Positions 27,868 to 35,880 of a stretch of 64,000 bases of DNA are shown here, piece by piece. How positions within the stretch are numbered: the stretch's first letter is position 1; every line of letters starts with the position of its first letter. The notes below the pieces were generated by a model that was not told the DNA's origin, made no database searches, and saw only the letters and a program-made list of their open reading frames with translations. The translations under genes were made by a program, and so were the position numbers. The stretch covers positions 197,759 through 261,758 of the forward strand of contig NZ_JACHJO010000010.1 in assembly GCF_014203695.1 (NCBI RefSeq). Direction: 5' to 3'. This stretch comes from Nocardiopsis algeriensis (GTDB lineage Bacteria; Actinomycetota; Actinomycetes; Streptosporangiales; Streptosporangiaceae).

Positions 27868-28764
27868 ATGTCGCGATTCACTTCCCCCGATTTCCTGAGG
27901 CGGGCGGGGGCCAAGGGCACCCGGGCCAATCCCCCGCCGGCCGTCGACCTCACCAGGCCGAGCCTGGCCCGGCTGCACTCCTTCCACCTCAAGGGCAAGG
28001 ACCACTTCGAGGCCGATCGCGAACTGGCGTTCAAGGCGGAACACGCCGTCCCCGGTTTCCAGGACCTCGTCCTCGGCGAGCGCGCCTTCCTCCAACGGGC
28101 GGTCCGCCACCTCGTCGAGGAGGTCGGCATCCGCCAGTTCGTCCAGATCGGCTGCGGGCTGCCCGCCCCCGGCGACCCGCACGAGATCGCACACGAGGCG
28201 GAGCATCCCACCGCCGGGGACACCCGTGTGGTCTACGCGACCGACGACCTCATGGTGCTGGCCCACCACCGCGCCCTGCTGCGCGACGAGCGCACCATCG
28301 CGGTGGAGGGCCGCCTCACCGAACCCCGCGCGCTGCTGTCCGCCGCCGAGCTCCGCGGCTTCCTGGACCTGGAGCGCCCCGTGGGGCTCCTGCTCGCCGG
28401 CACGCTCTCCCACGTCCCCGATCTGGACGCTCCCGGGGAGCACCTGGCCGCACTGCGCGATCTCCTCGCCCCGGGCAGCCATCTGGTCCTCAGCCACTAC
28501 TGCCGCCCCGACGCCGGCCCCTTCCCCCGCGACGCGGCGCGCGCCGACAAGCTGGAGCGGGTCTTCCGCGAACACCGGCTGACCGGTTACTGGCGCACGA
28601 AGGACCGGATCCAGGGCTTCCTCGACGGCTGGGACGTCACCGCGCCGGGCCTGATCGAGGTCCAGTCCTGGCGAACCCTCCCTGTGGCCCCGCCGGTCCC
28701 CGGCAGCTACCAGATGCCGCACCGCAACCGCCGCCTGCTCGTCGGGGCCCTCGCCCGTATCTGA
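27868..28764 (+). CDS. SAM-dependent methyltransferase, DUF574 family
   Basis: The 298-residue protein matches the actinobacterial DUF574 methyltransferases: VDLTRPSLARLHSFHLKGKDHFEADRE, RHLVEEVGIRQFVQIGCGLPAPGDPHEIA (the SAM-binding loop, with QIGCG where QIGTG is usual), VYATDDLMVLAHHRALL, and GLLLAGTLSHVPD. Actinomycetes carry many paralogues and their substrates are unknown. The ATG follows GAGGA at five bases. The gene sits alone behind the AT-richer gap. Confidence 0.9.
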   Translation: MSRFTSPDFLRRAGAKGTRANPPPAVDLTRPSLARLHSFHLKGKDHFEADRELAFKAEHAVPGFQDLVLGERAFLQRAVRHLVEEVGIRQFVQIGCGLPAPGDPHEIAHEAEHPTAGDTRVVYATDDLMVLAHHRALLRDERTIAVEGRLTEPRALLSAAELRGFLDLERPVGLLLAGTLSHVPDLDAPGEHLAALRDLLAPGSHLVLSHYCRPDAGPFPRDAARADKLERVFREHRLTGYWRTKDRIQGFLDGWDVTAPGLIEVQSWRTLPVAPPVPGSYQMPHRNRRLLVGALARI

Positions 28765-28871
28765 CCCGCCCGTCCCCTCTCTCCGCCCCGCGCCGGGGCC
28801 CTCGCGGCCCGGCAGCGGGAGGCGGACCGCTCCTCCGTGAGGACAGCGGACAGACTTGTGCGCAGACACGG

Positions 28872-28898
28872 AAAAGGCCCGCCGCGAACGACGGGCCC
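28872..28898 (-). terminator. terminator after the first tRNA-Asn
   Basis: On the minus strand a hairpin (GGCCCG...CGGGCC with further inner pairs) is followed by TTTTCC, starting 8 bases beyond the tRNA 3' end. Confidence 0.75.
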
Positions 28899-28905
28899 TG
28901 CTCTG

Positions 28906-28978
28906 CTCCCGCGATTGGACTCGAACCAATAACCTGCCGGTTAACAGCCGGCTGCTCTGCCGATTGAGCTACGCGGGA
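28906..28978 (-). tRNA. tRNA-Asn (GUU)
   Basis: Minus-strand cloverleaf: acceptor TCCCGCG paired with CGCGGGA, D-arm AGCTCAATCGGCAGAGC, anticodon loop CTGTTAA with GTT, T-arm around TTGGTTCGAGTCCAA, discriminator G. Its 73 bases are identical to the second copy 80 bases upstream. CCA is not encoded. A TAGGCT -10-like element lies upstream on the minus strand (near 29020). Confidence 0.97.
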
Positions 28979-29054
28979 TCGCGTTGTCCCGATCGAGGAC
29001 CGGGGTTCACGAGACAGCCTAGCGCCTCCGAAGAGTGACCGCCACGGCCTTTCG

Positions 29055-29130
29055 TGGCTCCCGCGATTGGACTCGAACCAATAACCTGCCGGTTAACAGC
29101 CGGCTGCTCTGCCGATTGAGCTACGCGGGA
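29055..29130 (-). tRNA. tRNA-Asn (GUU), second copy, CCA encoded
   Basis: The cloverleaf is identical to that of the first copy, but here CCA follows the discriminator G and forms part of a small hairpin (GCCACG / CGTGGC, 29041-29058). The flank GATCGCGTTGTCCC upstream of both copies is identical. A TAGTCT -10-like element lies near 29175 on the minus strand. The pair looks like a tandem duplication in which each copy kept its promoter. Confidence 0.97.
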
Positions 29131-29283
29131 TCGCGTTGTCCCCCGGGCGCTTCGCTCCGGGGCGACACCCATAGACTAGCGCTCTTCCGGAGTGCTCGTG
29201 ACCAGTGATGCCCCGTGTGGGCGGGAACGCTTCGGGGTAGCGTGCGAGGCGAAAGCCTCCGACCGACATCTGAAGAGGGACCC

Positions 29284-29610
29284 ATGCGCCACCGGATCAC
29301 ATTCGCAGCCGGACTCGCCGTCGGATACGTCCTGGGAGCCAAGGCGGGCAGGGCCCGCTACGAGCAGCTCGTCCGCTCCGCCCGCAAGGTGGCCGACAAC
29401 CCCGTCGTCCAGGAGGTCGCCGGTCTCGTCGGCGCCCAGGTGGGCAACGCCGGCCGCCTCGTCTACGACAAGACCGTGGAGAAGATGCCGGTCACGTCGC
29501 TGCGCGACTTCCTCGCCCGGCCGACGGCGGAGGAGGAGGCCGAGATCGTCGGCTGGGACGCCTCCGCCAACGGCAGCGCATCGCATCGGAACGGATCGGC
29601 GGAGCGGTAG
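29284..29610 (+). CDS. small YtxH-like membrane-associated protein
   Basis: A 108-residue protein with one N-terminal hydrophobic segment (ITFAAGLAVGYVLGAKAG), followed by a basic helix RARYEQLVRSARKVADNP and an amphipathic tail. The glycine-rich segment followed by ARYEQL is typical of actinobacterial YtxH-like proteins, often stress-linked; the role is unknown. GAGGGA precedes the ATG. The stop TAG overlaps the next start (TAGTG), so the two genes are translationally coupled. Confidence 0.8.
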   Translation: MRHRITFAAGLAVGYVLGAKAGRARYEQLVRSARKVADNPVVQEVAGLVGAQVGNAGRLVYDKTVEKMPVTSLRDFLARPTAEEEAEIVGWDASANGSASHRNGSAER

Positions 29611-30119
29611 TGGCCTTCCTCCGCAGGGGTGTCCCCGACTCCGTACGCTCCCGGCTGGAGCGGGGCGAGCGCGTTCTGGCACACGCACCCGTGGCCGGGC
29701 AGGAAGCGGCCCTGGTGGCCACCACCCGCGCCCTGCACCTGCCCGGCGGACGGGCCGTGGCGTGGCAGGACATCGGTCAGGCCCGGTGGTCGCAGCAGGA
29801 GTTCACCTTCACCGAGGAGGGCGCCGGGGAGCGCACGGTGCGCCTGCGCCCGGCCGGCGCGCAGGGAGCGGTGGACTACCGCCGCCTGGCCGAGACCGTC
29901 TCCGAGCGCGTCACCGCGACCATTCTGGTGAACCGCTTCGTGCCCTTCCCCTCCCCCGAGGCGTCCACGGGGTTCCGGCTCGTGGCACGCCGCGCCCCCG
30001 GCGGCACCGAGGTCGCCTGGCGCGTCCACCTGGGCGAAGGTGTGGACCAGGGGGACCCGCGCCTGTCCGGCGCCGTCTCGCGGGCCCTGGACGTCCTCCG
30101 CGACCAGATGGGCGTCTGA
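29610..30119 (+). CDS. hypothetical protein, 169 residues, coupled to the YtxH-like gene
   Basis: I do not recognise a named domain. The protein is soluble and starts MAFLRRGVPDSVRSRLERGERVLAHAPVAGQEAALVATTRALHLPGG, followed by WQDIGQARWSQQEFTFTEEG. This resembles the pleckstrin-like membrane-facing modules of short actinobacterial proteins in which a threshold strand pattern (LVATTRALHLPGGRAVAW) is followed by a Trp; this is a weak likeness. GTG 29610 shares its G with the preceding TAG stop. Co-translation with the membrane protein suggests a joint role. Confidence 0.75.
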   Translation: MAFLRRGVPDSVRSRLERGERVLAHAPVAGQEAALVATTRALHLPGGRAVAWQDIGQARWSQQEFTFTEEGAGERTVRLRPAGAQGAVDYRRLAETVSERVTATILVNRFVPFPSPEASTGFRLVARRAPGGTEVAWRVHLGEGVDQGDPRLSGAVSRALDVLRDQMGV

Positions 30120-30269
30120 CCGCTCCCGCGGACCGTTCGGGAGCCGGCCCCGTTCGCCCGCGCCTCCCGAGCGGTCGCGGGCGCGCCGGCTCCCGGACGG
30201 TGGCGCACGGTCCGCACACCGGCCACCGCCGCCCCGCGTCCCCGGGCGCCCGTACGCACCCGTACGCAC

Positions 30270-33197
30270 TCAGCGGTCGGCGGTTCCCGCCTCCTGCCGT
30301 CGCCCCCGGTCCAGACCCCGGGCCAGCAGCTCCGCCAGGTGCAGGGGCCTGCGGCCCGCGCCTTGGAGGATCTGGGTCCGGCAGCTGTAGCCGTCGGCCA
30401 GGACCACCGTGCCGGCGTCCGCCTCACGCACCCGGGGCAGCAGTTCGCGCTCGCCGATCGCGGCGGACACCTCGTAGTGCCCCTCGGTGAATCCGAAGTC
30501 GCCCGCCAGCCCGCAGCAGCCCGCGTCCAGCACCTCGCCGTCCACGCCCGCCCGGGCGAGCACCTCGCGGTCGTCGCCGAAGCCCATGACGGCGTGCTGG
30601 TGGCAGTGCACCTGGGTCAGCGCGGCACCCGCGACCCGCGGCACCTCCCAGTCGGGCGCGTACCGGTTGAGGAAGCCCGCGAGGGTGTGCACGGCGGCCG
30701 CGACCCGCTCGCTCTCCTCCCCGGGCAGCAGCTCCAGCAGGTCGTGGCGCAGCGCGGCGGTGCAGCTGGGCTCCAGACCCACCACGGGCAGCCCCTGTTC
30801 GACCAGGGGCGCCAGCGCCCGCACCGCGCGGCGCATCACCGCCCGCGCGATGTCGAGCTGGCCGGTGGACACCCACGTCAGGCCGCAGCACACCTGTCCC
30901 TCCGGCAGGACCACGGTGAACCCCGCGTCCTCCAGCACGCGGACCGCGGCGGCGGGGATCTGCGGGTCGAAGTGGTTGCCGAAGGTGTCGGGCCACAGCA
31001 CCACACGCGGCCCGCCGGTGCGCGCGCGGCCCCGGGCCGCGCGCCGCCGGAAGGCCCTGGTGAACGTCGTACGGGCGAACAGGGGCAGGTCGCGCCGGGC
31101 GGCCACCCCCGCGGCCTTCTTGGCCAGGCGCGAGAGGCCCGGCAGGCGGGTCGCGCGGTTGACCTCGGACGGCGCCGCCGAGGCCAGGCGCGCCCACAGC
31201 GGCAGCCACCCCATCGAATAGTGCGCCGCGGGGCGTACCCTGCCCCGGTAGTGCCGGTGCAGGAACTCGGCCTTGTAGGAGGCCATGTCCACGTTGACCG
31301 GGCAGTCGCTCAGGCAGCCCTTGCAGGACAGGCACAGGTCGAGGCTCTCGCGGACCTCCTCCGAGCGCCACCCGTCGGTGATCACCTCCCCGTTGGCCAT
31401 CTCGAACAGCAGGTGGGCCCGCCCCCGGGTGGAGTGCCTCTCCTCCTGGGTGACCTGGTAGCTGGGGCACATGACGCCGGTCCCGCTCTGGCGCCGGCAC
31501 TTGCCCACCCCTGAGCAGCGGCGCAGTGCCCGCGCGACATCACCGTGGTCGTCGCGGTAGGCCAGGGACGTCTGCGACAGCAGAGGCAGATTCATGCGGG
31601 CGCCCACCCGGACGTCGTCGTCCAGCGGCAGCGGGTCGACGATGATGCCGGGGTTCATGATCCCTGCGGGGTCCCACAGCTTCTTGAACTCGCCGAAGGC
31701 CCGCAGCAGGCCCGCCGGGTACATGCGGGCGAGCAGCTCGGACCGGGCCCGGCCGTCCCCGTGCTCCCCCGACGGGGACCCGCCGTGCCGCACGACGAGC
31801 TCGGCCGCCTCCTCCAGGAACGCCCGGTACTCGGCACGGCCCCGCTCGTGGGTGAGGGCGAAGTCGATGCGCACGTGCAGGCAGCCGTCGCCGAAGTGGC
31901 CGTAGACGACCCCGGAGCGGCCGTGGCGCTCCATCAGGTCCTCGAAGTCGCGCAGATAGCCGCCGAGGTTCTCCGGTGGCACCGCGGCGTCCTCCCAGCC
32001 CGACCACGCCTCCTCGCCGCCGGGGGTGCGCTGGGTCAGTCCGGCGCCGTCCTCGCGGATGCGCCACAGGGCCTTGCGGTGGGCGGGGTCGGCGACCACG
32101 ACCGCGTCGGTCGGCCGGGACGCTCCCTCCAGGTCGGCGAGCATGCGCTCGGCCGCAGCGGCGGCCTCCTCCGGATCCGGGCCGGCGACCTCCACCAGGA
32201 GCCAGGCGCCGCCGTCGGGCAGCGGCACGCGCGACCGCGTCCCCGCCCGGTCCAGGGCGGCGACCATCCGGTCGTTGATGCCCTCGACGGTGAGCGGGGA
32301 GTGCCCCAGCAGGTCGGGGACCGCGTCGGCGGCGGACGGGGCGTCGGGATACCCCAGGACGGCCAGGGCCCGGGCAGGCGGCGACTCGACCAGCCGCACG
32401 GTGGCGCCCAGCACGAACGCGCACGTGCCCTCCGTGCCCACGAGCGCGGCGGCGACGTTGCGCCCCTTCTCGGGCAGGAGCCGGTCCAGTGCGTAGCCCG
32501 AGACACGGCGCCGGAAGTCGGGCATGGCGGTGCGCAGTTCGGCGCGGTGCTCCGCCACCAGGCGCGCCAGGCCCCTGTAGATCTCTCCCTCGCGTCCGGG
32601 GCGGCGGGTGAGCGCCTCGAACTCCTCCGCGGTGTGGGAGGAGCCGACGGTGATCCGGGTGCCGTCGCCGAGCAGCAGGTCGAGGGAGACGATGTTGTCG
32701 GCGGTGGTGCCCCAGGCCACCGAGTGGGATCCGCAGGCGTTGTTGCCGACCATGCCGCCGATCGTGCAGCGGCTGTGGGTCGAGGGGTCGGGGGCGAAGG
32801 TGAGTCCGTGCTCGGCCGCCGCCGCCTGCAGGTCGTCGAGGATCACGCCGGGCTGCACGGTCGCCGTGCGGGCGACGGGGTCGACGGCCTCCACGGCACG
32901 CAGGTGGCGTGAGGTGTCGATGACCACGCCGGTTCCGATGGCGTTGCCGGCGATGGAGGTGCCGCCGCCGCGCGGCACCACGGGGACCCCGTGTCCGGCG
33001 CAGACGCGGACGGCCGCCACGCAGTCCTCGACGGTCCGCGGAACGACGACCATGAGGGGGACGCAGCGGTAGTTGGAGGCGTCGGAGGTGTAGAGGGCCA
33101 GGGTGCCGGGGTCCGAGGAGACCGTGCCCTGTACCACGGCCTCCAGGTCGCGGTACAGATCGGCGGTGCGGGACGGAGCGGAGTGCGGGTCGGCCAT
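30270..33197 (-). CDS. FAD- and Fe-S-binding dehydrogenase (D-lactate / D-2-hydroxyacid type fusion)
   Basis: The 975-residue protein joins three parts: an FAD-binding PCMH domain (PRGGGTSIAGNAIGTGVVID, GGMVGNNACGSHSVAWGTTADN), an FAD-linked C-terminal oxidase domain (YGHFGDGCLHVRIDF, GEHGDGRARSELL, NPGIIVDP), and a GlpC-like Fe-S part with a 4Fe-4S motif (LCLSCKGCLSDCPVNVDM), a second Cys cluster (RCSGVGKCRRQSGTGVMC) and two CCG-type Cys repeats (VCCGLTWVSTG, DAGCCGLAGDFG). It should oxidise a D-2-hydroxyacid such as D-lactate or D-2-hydroxyglutarate and pass electrons on through Fe-S centres. ATG 33197 fits the family N-terminus. Confidence 0.92.
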   Translation of the reverse strand: MADPHSAPSRTADLYRDLEAVVQGTVSSDPGTLALYTSDASNYRCVPLMVVVPRTVEDCVAAVRVCAGHGVPVVPRGGGTSIAGNAIGTGVVIDTSRHLRAVEAVDPVARTATVQPGVILDDLQAAAAEHGLTFAPDPSTHSRCTIGGMVGNNACGSHSVAWGTTADNIVSLDLLLGDGTRITVGSSHTAEEFEALTRRPGREGEIYRGLARLVAEHRAELRTAMPDFRRRVSGYALDRLLPEKGRNVAAALVGTEGTCAFVLGATVRLVESPPARALAVLGYPDAPSAADAVPDLLGHSPLTVEGINDRMVAALDRAGTRSRVPLPDGGAWLLVEVAGPDPEEAAAAAERMLADLEGASRPTDAVVVADPAHRKALWRIREDGAGLTQRTPGGEEAWSGWEDAAVPPENLGGYLRDFEDLMERHGRSGVVYGHFGDGCLHVRIDFALTHERGRAEYRAFLEEAAELVVRHGGSPSGEHGDGRARSELLARMYPAGLLRAFGEFKKLWDPAGIMNPGIIVDPLPLDDDVRVGARMNLPLLSQTSLAYRDDHGDVARALRRCSGVGKCRRQSGTGVMCPSYQVTQEERHSTRGRAHLLFEMANGEVITDGWRSEEVRESLDLCLSCKGCLSDCPVNVDMASYKAEFLHRHYRGRVRPAAHYSMGWLPLWARLASAAPSEVNRATRLPGLSRLAKKAAGVAARRDLPLFARTTFTRAFRRRAARGRARTGGPRVVLWPDTFGNHFDPQIPAAAVRVLEDAGFTVVLPEGQVCCGLTWVSTGQLDIARAVMRRAVRALAPLVEQGLPVVGLEPSCTAALRHDLLELLPGEESERVAAAVHTLAGFLNRYAPDWEVPRVAGAALTQVHCHQHAVMGFGDDREVLARAGVDGEVLDAGCCGLAGDFGFTEGHYEVSAAIGERELLPRVREADAGTVVLADGYSCRTQILQGAGRRPLHLAELLARGLDRGRRQEAGTADR

Positions 33198-33361
33198 GCT
33201 GCACAGACTGTCCTCGCGCCGCCGGTGCCGCAACCGTCCGCGCGGACCCGGCCCGGATCCGGTCCCGCCGCCCGCTCCCCGTCTCCCCGGGGAACGCCCG
33301 GCCGGCCGTTCGCCGGAGGATCGGCTCCGCCGCTGCGGCGAGAGGGTCCGAAGAACACGGC

Positions 33362-34675
33362 CTAGCCGTTCAGGGAGCGGTCCATGGCGCGGACGAGCTC
33401 CCCGTCGGCGTCCATGTCCAGGTTCCACACCATGAGGCCGCCGAGACCGTGATCCAGCACGTACTCGCCCTTGAGGGCGACGACGTCGGGGTTGTCGTAG
33501 GCCCACCAGTGGTCGCCGTCGCGGATCCAGTAGGCGCCCGCCTCCTCGTCGAGATGGCGCTCGCCGTCGAGCTCCTCGAGGTCGGAGAAGGCCATGGTCG
33601 CCCCGTCGTAGACGTCGTCCGCGGGATCGGCGGGCACGCCCAGGCCGTCACCGCCGCCCTCGACCCCCTGCCAGCCGCGGCCGAAGGCGGGCAGGCCCAG
33701 CACCAGCTTGTGCGGGGGCGCGCCCAGGTCGAGGTAGCGCCGGACGGCCGCGTCGGCGCTGTTGGCGTCGGGGTCGCTCGCCGTCGGGTAGAGGTTGGAG
33801 TGGGGAGCGGTCTCGTCGCTCCAGGACCCGGCGAAGTCGTAGCCCTGGACGGAGACGAAATCGGCGTACTCGAACATCTCGTCGGTGTGCGCCTCGGTCT
33901 GCGACGCCGACCCCGAGACGGAGACGGACAGGGTGTACTCCCGTCCGGTCTCGTCGGAGAGCTCGTCGAGCCCGCGGCGGAACTCGGCCAGCAGGAGGTC
34001 GAAGTTGGCCGGATCGTCCGGATGCTCGACGTTGTGCGAGTTCCCGCCTCCCCCCGGCCACTCCCAGTCCAGGTCGATGCCGTCGAAGACCCCTTCGGCG
34101 CTGCCCTCTCCCCCCTGGGGTTCGTCATCGGTCTCGGGCAGGTCGCCGCGCAGCCAGAGATCGATGCAGGAGTCGACGAAGGCCCGCCGGGACTCCTCGG
34201 TACGGGCCGCGACGGAGAAGTGGCGCGACCAGTTCCATCCGCCGAGGGAGATGCTCGCCCCCAGGTCGGGGTGGCGCTCCCGGAGCTGGCGGAGCTGGTT
34301 GAGGCTTCCCGCGAGCGGCTGGTCGTAGGCGTCCTCCTCGCCGCTGACGCTCCCGTCCGCCTCGTAGCGGCGCTGGTACAGCTCCCAGCGCTGCCCGTCG
34401 GGGACGTGGCACAGGCCGTCGCCGCTGACGTCGCCGAAGGCCCACAGGAGGCGGGTCAGACGCCGAGCCGCCCCGCTGTCGTCCACGTCCTTGATCGTGT
34501 ACCCGCGGTTGGCGACGTTCCAGTCGGCGAAGTAGCCGATGCGCTGGGGCCTGTGCGTGTCCACCGCCGCGAACACACCGATCATCAGCACCCCGGCGGC
34601 GGCCGCCGCCCCTGCGGCGAGCAGGGGGCGCCGGCCTGCGCGCGGTCCGTGGTGTCCTGAACGGCTGGGTCTCAC
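33362..34675 (-). CDS. glycoside hydrolase family 18 chitinase-like enzyme
   Basis: The 437-residue protein has an N-terminal basic and hydrophobic membrane or signal segment (LLAAGAAAAAGVLMIGVFAAV), then a GH18 barrel starting at RIGYFADWNVANRGYTIKDV. It contains SLGGWNWSRHF and the catalytic motif FDGIDLDWEWP with proton donor Glu205, then MVWNLDMDADGEL near the end. It should cut beta-1,4-N-acetylglucosamine chains outside the cell. The start is uncertain. GTG 34675 lies six bases after TACGGT, a possible -10 box for a leaderless message; an in-frame ATG 60 bases upstream would add a basic tail. Confidence 0.9.
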   Translation of the reverse strand: MRPSRSGHHGPRAGRRPLLAAGAAAAAGVLMIGVFAAVDTHRPQRIGYFADWNVANRGYTIKDVDDSGAARRLTRLLWAFGDVSGDGLCHVPDGQRWELYQRRYEADGSVSGEEDAYDQPLAGSLNQLRQLRERHPDLGASISLGGWNWSRHFSVAARTEESRRAFVDSCIDLWLRGDLPETDDEPQGGEGSAEGVFDGIDLDWEWPGGGGNSHNVEHPDDPANFDLLLAEFRRGLDELSDETGREYTLSVSVSGSASQTEAHTDEMFEYADFVSVQGYDFAGSWSDETAPHSNLYPTASDPDANSADAAVRRYLDLGAPPHKLVLGLPAFGRGWQGVEGGGDGLGVPADPADDVYDGATMAFSDLEELDGERHLDEEAGAYWIRDGDHWWAYDNPDVVALKGEYVLDHGLGGLMVWNLDMDADGELVRAMDRSLNG

Positions 34676-34807
34676 AGCACGACCGTAGGCTCGGCAGATC
34701 ACGAAAACGCGGCGCCCACGCCGAAGCGGCCACATGAGGCCGCGTTCGCCGCGTACGGGAACCCCTGCCCCTGCCCGCACGTTGGACAGAGGCCCGGAAG
34801 GCATCCC

Positions 34808-35821
<1,014 letters not shown>

Positions 35822-35880
35822 GCACCCATTGTGCCTTTCACGGCACCGGAAAGGGGAGGGCTATTATTGTCACCCCTTCG

